From the NCBI GenBank assembly GCA_016218905.1, contig JACRCS010000454.1:1-5343 (forward strand): a stretch of 5,343 bases of DNA, in the 5' to 3' direction. The notes under the pieces were generated by a model. The model saw only the letters and a program-made list of their open reading frames with translations. It did no database searches and was not told the DNA's origin. Below, piece after piece: positions 1 through 5,343 of the stretch (position 1 is its first letter; every line of letters starts with the position of its first letter). This stretch comes from Deltaproteobacteria bacterium. GTDB lineage: Bacteria; Desulfobacterota_C; Deferrisomatia; Deferrisomatales; JACRMM01. The translations under genes and the position numbers were made by a program.

Positions 1-1
1 C

Positions 2-1525
2 CGGCTCACCTCCCTCGGCGTGGCGGGAGGCTACGCCCTGCTCGCCGGGACCCCGGCTCTGGCGCGAGGAGGGACGGGAGGAGGCGGGACGGGTGGAGGC
101 GGGATGGGTGGAGGGGGGATGGGTGGAGGGGGAGGCGGCAGCGTCATCGATCCGCCGGTCGGCGCGCTCCTGAGGGACCCGATGGCTGCGACCGACGTGA
201 GCACGGTGGCGGGGATCGTCGAGGTCAACCTGGAGGCCCGCGTGGCGCCCATCGACGTGAACGGAACGCTTGCCAACCTCATGACCTTCAACGGGGAGTT
301 CCCCGGGCCCACGATCCGGGTCCGGCGGGGGGACGTCCTCAAGGTGAACTACACGAACTCGCTGCCCTACTCGAGCGCGACGAACCTCCTCGGGTACCAG
401 CGGAACATCACGAACCTCCACACTCACGGCTGGCACGTCTCTCCCGAGGATCCCTCCGATTACGTGATGTACGAGCTGATGCCGGGAGATACCCACAACC
501 ACCGGTACGACACGAGCCTTCAACCGGGAGGGAGCCTCAACTTCTACCATCCCCACATCCACGGCCTCGCCGCGGAGCAGTACTGGGCCGGGCTCGTCGG
601 AGCGCTCGTCGTGGAGGACACGACGCCGGCGCTCGAGGGCTACGAAACGCACCTCCTGATCCTCAAGGACATCTCTCTCAACGGCTCGGACCCCGCTCCC
701 CACGCCATGATGAACGACTACATGCAGGGCAAAGAGGGCTCCGTCGTCATGGTCAACGGGCAGGTGAACCCGGCGCTCTCCATCACGAACGGTCAGGTGC
801 AGCGCTGGCGGATCCTGAACGCGAGCAACGCCCGGTTCTACCGGCTTGGCCTCCAGAGCCACTCGCTCTACGTCATCGGGACCGACGGCGGACTCCTGGA
901 CAAGCCGTACCTGGTCTCGGAGGTCCTGCTCTCGCCCGGCGAGCGGGTGGACGTGCTCGTGCAGGGGACGGCGACAGGCGGCAGCTACAAGCTCCTCGCG
1001 CTCCCCCACGCGCGGAGGGGGATGATGACTTCGCCCACGATTACCTTGATGACCCTGACGTACGATCAAGGAAGCGTGCAGGAGAGCCTTCCGGGATCGC
1101 TCGACGCCTCCGCCGTTCGGCTCAATCCGAAGAAGCTCCGGATCGCCGCCGAGAGGACCCTCACCCTCAGCATGGGGAGCGGCAACGGCTACATCAACGG
1201 CCAGGACTTCGACGTGAACCCCTACACCATCATGTCCATGATGGATACGTACGAGATCTGGACCGTCGTGAACCAGAGCGGGATGGATCACCCCTTCCAC
1301 CAGCACGTGAACTCGGCGCAGGTGCTCTCCGTCACCGGCGGCGACGCCGGTTACGCGTCCCTCTACACTTCGACCCCGGCCTGGAAGGACACGGTGCTGG
1401 TGCCGAGAATGGGGTCGGTGAAGCTCCTCGTCCCGGTCATGGACTTTAGCGGGATGGCCATGTTCCACTGCCACATCCTCGAGCACGAGGACATCGGGAT
1501 GATGGGCATGTGGCACCTGATGTAG
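2..1525 (+). CDS. Multicopper oxidase (laccase-like), exported, 5'-partial
   Basis: Three-domain multicopper oxidase that would oxidise phenols, metal ions or similar donors and reduce O2 to water outside the cytoplasm. Residues are numbered from the GTG at 20. All copper motifs are intact: HTHGWH (134-139) and HPHIHG (177-182) for the type 2/3 centre, HPFHQH (424-429), and HCHILEH (483-489) with Cys484 and His489 as type 1 ligands. Met494, ten residues after the Cys, is the expected axial ligand. Cupredoxin domains lie at about 62-200, 205-345 and 375-501. The frame is open to the left edge and reads RLTSLGVAGG then a hydrophobic stretch ending TPALA, the tail of a signal peptide. The true start is therefore probably upstream, and the arginine before LTS suggests a Tat signal whose twin arginines are cut off. 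A Gly-rich linker (16-40) follows the signal. No long Met-rich insert of the CueO/CopA kind is seen. The donor substrate is unknown; CotA-like or bilirubin-oxidase-like are alternatives. Confidence 0.93.
   Translation, partial: RLTSLGVAGGYALLAGTPALARGGTGGGGTGGGGMGGGGMGGGGGGSVIDPPVGALLRDPMAATDVSTVAGIVEVNLEARVAPIDVNGTLANLMTFNGEFPGPTIRVRRGDVLKVNYTNSLPYSSATNLLGYQRNITNLHTHGWHVSPEDPSDYVMYELMPGDTHNHRYDTSLQPGGSLNFYHPHIHGLAAEQYWAGLVGALVVEDTTPALEGYETHLLILKDISLNGSDPAPHAMMNDYMQGKEGSVVMVNGQVNPALSITNGQVQRWRILNASNARFYRLGLQSHSLYVIGTDGGLLDKPYLVSEVLLSPGERVDVLVQGTATGGSYKLLALPHARRGMMTSPTITLMTLTYDQGSVQESLPGSLDASAVRLNPKKLRIAAERTLTLSMGSGNGYINGQDFDVNPYTIMSMMDTYEIWTVVNQSGMDHPFHQHVNSAQVLSVTGGDAGYASLYTSTPAWKDTVLVPRMGSVKLLVPVMDFSGMAMFHCHILEHEDIGMMGMWHLM
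65..139 (+). repeat. In-frame 15-bp tandem repeat encoding a Gly-rich linker
   Basis: Five consecutive 15-bp units start at 65, 80, 95, 110 and 125. The central ones follow GGAGGCGGGAYGGGT; the first matches at 12 of 15 positions and the second half of the last has diverged. Each unit is five codons, so copy number can change without a frameshift. The encoded unit is GGGTG or GGGMG, placed between the predicted signal cleavage site and the first cupredoxin domain. The coding strand has nine runs of three or more G between 71 and 132, enough for G-quadruplex formation. Confidence 0.85.
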
Positions 1526-1527
1526 AC

Positions 1528-1667
1528 GGTTCTCGGTCATCAGTTTTCAGTTGTCGGTCAAAGGCAAGAACCGAGAACCGGGAACCGATAACCGACAACC
1601 GACAACCGACAACGGAGAACCGATAACCGACAACCGACAACCGACAACCTGAAAACCGACAACCGGG
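1528..1667. repeat. Heptamer repeat array with an inverted left arm
   Basis: The segment starts 2 nt after the oxidase stop codon. From 1569, fourteen 7-bp units of the form AACCGAC (variants ending GAT, GAG, GGG) run in phase to 1652, then continue at 1654-1667 after a single extra A. Positions 1528-1555 are four units of the opposite orientation (GGTTCTC, GGTCATC, AGTTTTC, AGTTGTC). The left arm 1528-1559 can pair with about 1640-1665, with one bulge at 1649 and a few mismatches. Within the array a 32-bp stretch (1582-1613) recurs exactly at 1617-1648, a period of 35 bp or five heptamers. On the minus strand the unit GTCGGTT has no stop in any frame and yields VGCRLSV-type peptides, which I regard as non-coding by-products. 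It may act in transcript 3'-end structure or be an expanding dispersed repeat. Confidence 0.85.
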
Positions 1668-2259
1668 ACTCGACCGCCTTGCGCGCTCCGGCCCTTCGTG
1701 ATATGCAGGGGCAACCTTTTGGGCGGCTCCCGGTGATCCGCGCCGGCTCGGCCACCGGACCGGGGTAAGCCCGCCGTTTTCGGCCCACTTCCCAATTCTT
1801 AGCGGTCGGGGCAGGTGCCCCGCCCGGCACAGGGAGGGGTCATGGCTCGTTGGGGGTTGACCCTGCGGCTCATCGGGCCCTCGGCTGCCAAGGCGCCGAA
1901 GGTCCCGGGGTCAGTTCACCCTTCAGCCCTCCTGCCCCTCTCCGCCTTCCCTCCGATCCGACCGTCCTGCGGCCCTCGACCGCCCTCGGCGAGGCGCGGC
2001 GCCGCGAGCCCGAGTCGGCTTCCTGAAGCCTCTCTCCTCCCGATGACGTCTTCCCTGGTTTTTTCGCACGCTCGAACGACGAATCTCGCCGGACCGCCGC
2101 GGACCCCAGCAGGCCGTGGAGCCGGGCGGACGAGCGTTTCCACCTGATCGCGCAACGGCAACGCGAGCGCTGCTGAGGGAAAGGAGAGGACGCGGGCGCT
2201 CGAACGAGTCTTTCAGGGACCGAGCCGGATCTCCTACGTCGCAGACCTCGTGAAAAAGG
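1668..2259. other. Gene-free GC-rich intergenic stretch
   Basis: I see no protein family, tRNA or rRNA here. Small inverted repeats are present: 1730-1735 with 1753-1758 (6 bp, 17-nt loop), 1773-1784 (4 bp, TTTT loop), 1807-1822 (CGGGGC/GCCCCG, 4-nt loop), a GC palindrome at 1995-2006 and 2017-2030 (GGCTTC/GAAGCC). None is followed directly by a T run, so none is a clear intrinsic terminator; a T6 run at 2059-2064 stands alone. The promoter of the molybdenum hydroxylase cluster should lie here, but no -35/-10 pair stands out. A TTGACC at 1857 has no matching -10 element. A 101-codon frame starting at 1842 behind a purine-rich stretch encodes only low-complexity Pro/Ser/Arg sequence. Confidence 0.55.
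1807..1822. other. Short GC hairpin
   Basis: CGGGGC at 1807-1812 pairs perfectly with GCCCCG at 1817-1822 around the loop AGGT. There is no T tract after it on either strand, so a rho-independent terminator is not supported. It could be a transcript structure or chance in GC-rich DNA. Confidence 0.35.
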
Positions 2260-2266
2260 AAGGAGG
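2260..2266 (+). promoter_or_regulatory. Shine-Dalgarno site of the FAD subunit gene
   Basis: AAGGAGG lies 5 nt before the ATG at 2272 and is close to a full anti-Shine-Dalgarno match. It fixes that start over the GTG at 2250, which belongs to a different, shadow frame. Confidence 0.8.
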
Positions 2267-2271
2267 GAGGG

Positions 2272-3141
2272 ATGATCAGGGACTTCCAGTATCTGAGGCC
2301 CGACACGCCCGACGAAGCGTTCGCCCTGCTCGCGGAGCACGAGGGGGAGTGCAAGGTGATCTGTGGAGGGCAATCCCTCCTCATCGTCATGAGGCAGGGC
2401 CTCATCGCCACCGACTACCTCCTGGATATCAAGCACCTCCGGCAGCTCGCCTCGATCGGCTTCGACTGGAACGACGGCCTTCGGATCGGCGCCACCACGA
2501 CCCACCGTGCCATCGAGAACTCCGATTTCGTGAGAGCCAACTACCCCGTCCTCGAGCGGATGGAGAAGCGGCTCGCGTCCATCCAGGTGAGGAACTGGGG
2601 GACGATCGGCGGCAACCTCGCCCACGCCGACCCGGCCGGGGACCCCGGTCCGGTGCTCGTGGCGCTCCATGCGGAGATCACGGTGGGCGGCTCGCGGGGG
2701 GAGAGGACGATGCCTCTCGAGGACTTCTTCGTCGACTACTTCGAGACCGCCCTGGACCCGACCGAGCTCGTCCTCGGCGTGCGCGTGCCGCCGCCCCAGG
2801 AGAGGACCGGCGCGGCCTATGAGAAGTTCAACCTCCTCCAGAGCGACATGGGCGTGGTGGGCGTAGCGGCCAGCGTGACCCTCGGCGCCGACGGCGCCTG
2901 CAAGGCCGCGCGCGTCGTCCTCGGCGGGGCGGGGCCGAAACCGCTCCGCGCCCCTCGGGCGGAGGCCCTGCTGGTGGGAGCCCGCCGCGACGAGGGCCTC
3001 TTCGCCGAAGCCGGGCGGGCGGCGTCGGAGGAGTGCGAGCCCGTGGCCGACATCCACGCCTCGGAGGCGCATCGCCGGCACCTGATCGGCGTGCTCACGA
3101 AGCGGATGTTGGCGAAGGCCTGGGAAGAAGCCGCTGGCTAG
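2272..3141 (+). CDS. Molybdenum hydroxylase FAD-binding (medium) subunit, CoxM/CutM-like
   Basis: Flavoprotein subunit of a xanthine dehydrogenase/CO dehydrogenase-type enzyme; its FAD takes electrons from the [2Fe-2S] subunit and passes them to an outside acceptor. The protein is 289 residues, the usual length for stand-alone medium subunits. The N-terminal FAD domain (about 1-175) shows both family signatures, CGGQS (31-35) and TIGGNLAHADPAGD (111-124). The C-terminal CO dehydrogenase flavoprotein domain (about 178-289) ends in the typical DIHASEAHRRHLIGVL region. Its cysteines (27, 31, 255 and 210) are scattered, so the extra [4Fe-4S]-binding loop of the 4-hydroxybenzoyl-CoA reductase beta subunit is absent. 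It is first in a medium-small-large cluster and lies 13 nt before the next gene. The annotation 'CO dehydrogenase medium subunit' would be homology only. Confidence 0.93.
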   Translation: MIRDFQYLRPDTPDEAFALLAEHEGECKVICGGQSLLIVMRQGLIATDYLLDIKHLRQLASIGFDWNDGLRIGATTTHRAIENSDFVRANYPVLERMEKRLASIQVRNWGTIGGNLAHADPAGDPGPVLVALHAEITVGGSRGERTMPLEDFFVDYFETALDPTELVLGVRVPPPQERTGAAYEKFNLLQSDMGVVGVAASVTLGADGACKAARVVLGGAGPKPLRAPRAEALLVGARRDEGLFAEAGRAASEECEPVADIHASEAHRRHLIGVLTKRMLAKAWEEAAG

Positions 3142-3146
3142 GGAGG
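3141..3146 (+). promoter_or_regulatory. Shine-Dalgarno site of the iron-sulfur subunit gene
   Basis: GGGAGG begins on the last base of the preceding TAG stop codon and lies 8 nt before the ATG at 3155. Termination and re-initiation are therefore close enough for translational coupling. Confidence 0.75.
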
Positions 3147-3154
3147 CGATACCG

Positions 3155-3643
3155 ATGGAAAAGAGGCTGCTGCGTCTGACGGTGAACGATCAGGAGTACG
3201 AGTGCTACGTCTCCCCCAAGACGCTCCTCGTGGAGCTCATCCGTGACCATGTCGGGCTCACCGGCACCAAGAGAGGCTGCGACACGGTCTCCTGCGGCGC
3301 CTGCACAGTGATCCTCGACGGCATGGCGGTGAAGTCGTGCGCGGTGCTGGCGGTGCAGGCGGAGGGTTCCCGCATCACCACGGTGGAGGGGCTCGAGAAG
3401 AACGGGGAGCTCGCCCCGATCCAGAAGGCGTTCCTCGACCACGGCTCGTACCAGTGCGGTTTCTGCGCGCCCGGCATGCTCCTTTCGGCGCAGGCGCTCC
3501 TCGACGAGAACCCGAGCCCCAGCCTCGAGGAGATCCGGGAGGGGATCGAGGGGAACATCTGCCGGTGTACCGGCTACAACAGCATCGTCCGAGCGATCGA
3601 CGCGGTGGGCAAGGGCCAGTACAGGGAGGAGCGCCGTGAATAA
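3155..3643 (+). CDS. Molybdenum hydroxylase [2Fe-2S] (small) subunit, CoxS/CutS-like
   Basis: Small electron-transfer subunit carrying two [2Fe-2S] clusters that link the Mo site to FAD. The protein is 162 residues, normal for the family. The N-terminal plant-ferredoxin-type domain (about 1-78) holds Cys42, Cys47, Cys50 and Cys62 in GCDTVSCGACTV followed by KSC. The C-terminal helical [2Fe-2S]-binding domain has QCGFCAPGM (Cys101, Cys104) and GNICRCTGY (Cys136, Cys138). Gln100, before Cys101, is the residue that in relatives contacts the molybdopterin cofactor. All eight cluster cysteines are present, so it should be functional. Its 3' end overlaps the large-subunit gene by 8 nt. It has no signal peptide, in line with a cytoplasmic complex. 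Confidence 0.95.
   Translation: MEKRLLRLTVNDQEYECYVSPKTLLVELIRDHVGLTGTKRGCDTVSCGACTVILDGMAVKSCAVLAVQAEGSRITTVEGLEKNGELAPIQKAFLDHGSYQCGFCAPGMLLSAQALLDENPSPSLEEIREGIEGNICRCTGYNSIVRAIDAVGKGQYREERRE
3623..3631 (+). promoter_or_regulatory. Shine-Dalgarno site of the large subunit gene
   Basis: AGGGAGGAG lies inside the end of the small-subunit gene, 4 nt before the GTG at 3636. It supports that GTG as the start even though it overlaps the upstream stop codon. Confidence 0.7.
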
Positions 3644-5343
3644 GTACGCCGTGATCAACACGCACGTCCACAACATCGACGGCTACGCGAAGGTGACGGG
3701 TCGGGCCACCTACACCTTCGACGTGAAGCTCCCGGGCATGCTCTACGGGAAGATCCTCCGCAGCCCGCACACCCACGCGAAGATCCTGAGCATCGACGCG
3801 AGCCGGGCCCTCGAACTGCCGGGTGTCAAGGCGGTGGTGACGGGGAAGGACACGCTGGGCATCAAACAGGGGATCTGGCGCCGGTACAAAGACCTCTGCG
3901 ACGAGCAGATCCTGCCCCTCGACAAGGTCCGCTACGTGGGCGAACCGGTCGCCGCGGTGGCCGCCGTGAGCGAGGAGGTCGCGGAGCAGGCGCTCGATCT
4001 CATCGAGGTCGAGTACGACGTCCTCCCCGGGGTCTTCGAACCCCTGGACGCCATCAAGAAGGACGCGCCCGAGATCCACGAGGGCTTCGAGCGGAACATC
4101 AACGTCACGCGCCACATCGAGTGGGGGGACGTGGAGGAGGCCTTCGCCGAGGCCGACTACATCCGGGAGGACTGGTTCAAGTGCGGCGGCCAGGCCCACA
4201 TGTGCATGGAGACCCGGGCCGCGGTCTCGAGCTACACGCCGGACGGGAAGCTGACCGTCCACGCCTCCACCCAGTCGCCGTACTACACGCAGGGGCTCCT
4301 GGCGGGGGTGCTGGGGCTCAAGGAGGGCAACGTCCGCGTGCTGGCTCACTACGTGGGCGGCGGCTTCGGCGGCAAGTTCGAGCTCGACGCCGCCATGTTC
4401 TGCAGCGCGGTCCTCTCGATGAAGCTCTGCAAGCCCGTGAAGATCGTCTTTACCCGTGAGGAGGACTTCATCGCGACGAAGCGCCGGACGCCCATGTCCT
4501 ACTACGTGCGGACGGGCGTCAAGAAGGACGGGACGTTCTGCGCCCGGGAGGCCAAGGTCTTCACGAACGGCGGCGCCTACACCGGGATGGGCGCGACGGC
4601 CCTCTACCTCACCGGCTTCTTTCACTCCTTTCCCTATAAGTGGAAGGGCTATCGCTACGACGGGTACCGGGTCTACACGAACACCCTCCCGACCACCTCC
4701 ATGCGGGGCTTCGGCGCGCCGCAGGCCATGTTTTGCTCGGAGCAGCAGCTCGAGTGGATCGCCGCCGATCTCGGGCTCGATCCCATCGAGATGAGGCGGA
4801 AGAACGGCCATACCGAGGGCTACGAGGTACCCGGCCAGGCGACGATCGCGAGCTGCGGCCTCGATAAGTGCTTCGACGAGATCCAGAAGTGGGTCGCCGC
4901 CAAGGGGAAGCTCCCGGGGGGCCACGCTATCGGGATCTCGGCCTGCGGGTTCATGTCCGGCGGCATCTTCAACTGGTTCGACAGCCCGTACTCCTTCTCG
5001 TCCGCCGTGGTCACGATCAACGTGGACGGGACCGTGGAGCTCCACGTGGGCGCGCAGGAGATCGGCCAGGGCTCCAACACGACCCTCGCCATCATCTGCG
5101 CGGAGACCCTGGGCGTGCGGATCGAGGACATCAAGGTCCACTCGGGCGACACGGACCACTGCCCGGCGGACCTGGGCGCCTGGGGCTCGCGGCAGACTCT
5201 CATGGCCGGGAACGCCGTCAAGATGGCGGCCCAGGAGGCGAAGAAGCAGCTCCTCGAGTTCGCCTACGCCCAGACCGGCTTCAACATCATCTACGACCTC
5301 GACATCAAGGACCGCTGGGTCCACAGCATGCTGTGGACCCAGC
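3636..5343 (+). CDS. Molybdenum hydroxylase large (Mo-cofactor) subunit, 3'-partial
   Basis: Catalytic subunit binding the molybdopterin (probably cytosine dinucleotide) cofactor. I translated from the GTG at 3636; the frame stays open to the edge, giving 569 residues of a protein usually 750-800 long. The N-terminal aldehyde oxidase/xanthine dehydrogenase a/b hammerhead domain (about 16-125) includes GYAKVTGRATY, LRSPHTHA and VGEPVAAV (101-108). The Mo-binding domain has GGGFGGK (241-247), MRGFGAPQ (356-363) and GAQEIGQGSNT (472-482). DLGAWGSRQTLMAGNA (512-527) resembles the 4-hydroxybenzoyl-CoA reductase alpha region. The CO dehydrogenase loop (AYxCSFR or AYRGAGR) is absent: SMRGFG sits there. 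Phe248 follows GGGFGGK, where purine hydroxylases have Glu. Arg357 and Phe359 match the Arg and Phe of the xanthine oxidase RGFG loop. The catalytic C-terminal Glu lies outside the window. The substrate is unassigned: an aromatic, N-heterocycle or aldehyde is possible. Residues from 565 on come from the second half of a perfect palindrome and are doubtful. Confidence 0.92.
   Translation, partial: MNKYAVINTHVHNIDGYAKVTGRATYTFDVKLPGMLYGKILRSPHTHAKILSIDASRALELPGVKAVVTGKDTLGIKQGIWRRYKDLCDEQILPLDKVRYVGEPVAAVAAVSEEVAEQALDLIEVEYDVLPGVFEPLDAIKKDAPEIHEGFERNINVTRHIEWGDVEEAFAEADYIREDWFKCGGQAHMCMETRAAVSSYTPDGKLTVHASTQSPYYTQGLLAGVLGLKEGNVRVLAHYVGGGFGGKFELDAAMFCSAVLSMKLCKPVKIVFTREEDFIATKRRTPMSYYVRTGVKKDGTFCAREAKVFTNGGAYTGMGATALYLTGFFHSFPYKWKGYRYDGYRVYTNTLPTTSMRGFGAPQAMFCSEQQLEWIAADLGLDPIEMRRKNGHTEGYEVPGQATIASCGLDKCFDEIQKWVAAKGKLPGGHAIGISACGFMSGGIFNWFDSPYSFSSAVVTINVDGTVELHVGAQEIGQGSNTTLAIICAETLGVRIEDIKVHSGDTDHCPADLGAWGSRQTLMAGNAVKMAAQEAKKQLLEFAYAQTGFNIIYDLDIKDRWVHSMLWTQ
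5314..5343. repeat. Perfect 30-bp palindrome at the extreme end of the window
   Basis: The arm GCTGGGTCCACAGCA (5314-5328) is followed with no spacer by its exact reverse complement (5329-5343), which ends on the last base. The centre is AGCATGCT. It lies within the large-subunit coding frame, where a 15-bp-arm palindrome is not expected by chance. A fold-back, chimeric-read or contig-end artefact is the leading explanation. Confidence 0.9.

Noticed and set aside
20..22. GTG at 20 as the true start of the multicopper oxidase
   Set aside because: The frame is open upstream and the residues before it continue a signal-peptide pattern. A start here would leave no positively charged n-region.
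1569..1667. Possible CRISPR array
   Set aside because: The units are 7 bp and contiguous, with no 25-40 bp repeats separated by unique spacers; the 32-bp duplication has only a 3-nt gap.
1446..1830. Several minus-strand frames with VGCRLSV-type repeats
   Set aside because: The 7-bp repeat is free of stop codons in all frames on that strand, so these open frames arise automatically. Their non-repeat parts are antisense to the oxidase end or to spacer.
1815..2147. 110-codon plus-strand frame with an internal ATG at 1842 behind a purine-rich stretch
   Set aside because: The product is low-complexity Pro/Ser/Arg/Ala with no domain, membrane segment or motif. Such frames are common by chance in GC-rich spacer. 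It remains possible but unsupported.
2250..2822. GTG-started plus-strand frame overlapping the FAD subunit
   Set aside because: It is frame-shifted relative to the gene with CGGQS and TIGGN motifs, and its GTG has no suitable upstream Shine-Dalgarno site.
1870..3081. Long minus-strand open frame of about 400 codons
   Set aside because: It lies mostly antisense to the FAD subunit, whose + strand protein carries clear family motifs. The minus translation is Arg/Gly/Pro/Glu-rich with no family resemblance, a by-product of GC-rich third positions.
3375..5324. Very long minus-strand open frame of about 650 codons
   Set aside because: It is antisense to the small and large Mo-hydroxylase subunits and low in complexity. 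The + strand frame has all expected motifs.
2272..5343. Assignment as aerobic CO dehydrogenase (coxMSL)
   Set aside because: Gene order fits, but neither form I nor form II active-site loop is present in the large subunit, so no cox symbols were given.

Overview
This is a GC-rich bacterial window with every supported gene on the + strand. It holds the 3' part of an exported multicopper oxidase gene, a gene-free stretch of about 745 bp, and a three-gene cluster for a molybdenum hydroxylase of the xanthine dehydrogenase / CO dehydrogenase superfamily. The large-subunit gene of that cluster runs off the right end. GC richness, strong GC-ending codon bias (which produces many long shadow frames), a Tat-type exported oxidase and dispersed heptamer repeats would suit an environmental lineage such as Acidobacteriota, a deltaproteobacterial group or a similar uncultured phylum. 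The sequence does not settle the taxon.

Layout. Positions 2-1525 encode a three-domain multicopper oxidase with all four copper motifs. Its signal peptide is cut by the left edge, and a run of 15-bp repeats inserts a glycine-rich linker after that signal. Positions 1528-1667 are built from 7-bp units: four in one orientation directly after the stop codon, then fourteen in the opposite orientation, so the outer parts can pair. Positions 1668-2259 contain no gene I can support. Positions 2272-3141, 3155-3643 and 3636-5343 encode the FAD, [2Fe-2S] and molybdenum-cofactor subunits in the order medium-small-large. They are tightly packed, each has its own Shine-Dalgarno sequence, and the last two overlap by 8 nt.

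The three subunits should form one cytoplasmic enzyme: substrate is hydroxylated (or reductively dehydroxylated) at Mo in the large subunit, and electrons pass through two [2Fe-2S] clusters to FAD. The gene order is that of coxMSL, but the large subunit lacks the CO dehydrogenase active-site loop and has Phe where purine hydroxylases have the substrate-binding Glu after GGGFGGK. The substrate is therefore unassigned. Nothing links the multicopper oxidase functionally to this cluster beyond adjacency.

The most unusual points are a perfect 30-bp palindrome ending exactly at the last base (probably a fold-back or assembly artefact that corrupts the last codons), the inverted heptamer array, and the in-frame 15-bp repeat array. 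I found no convincing undescribed multi-gene system.
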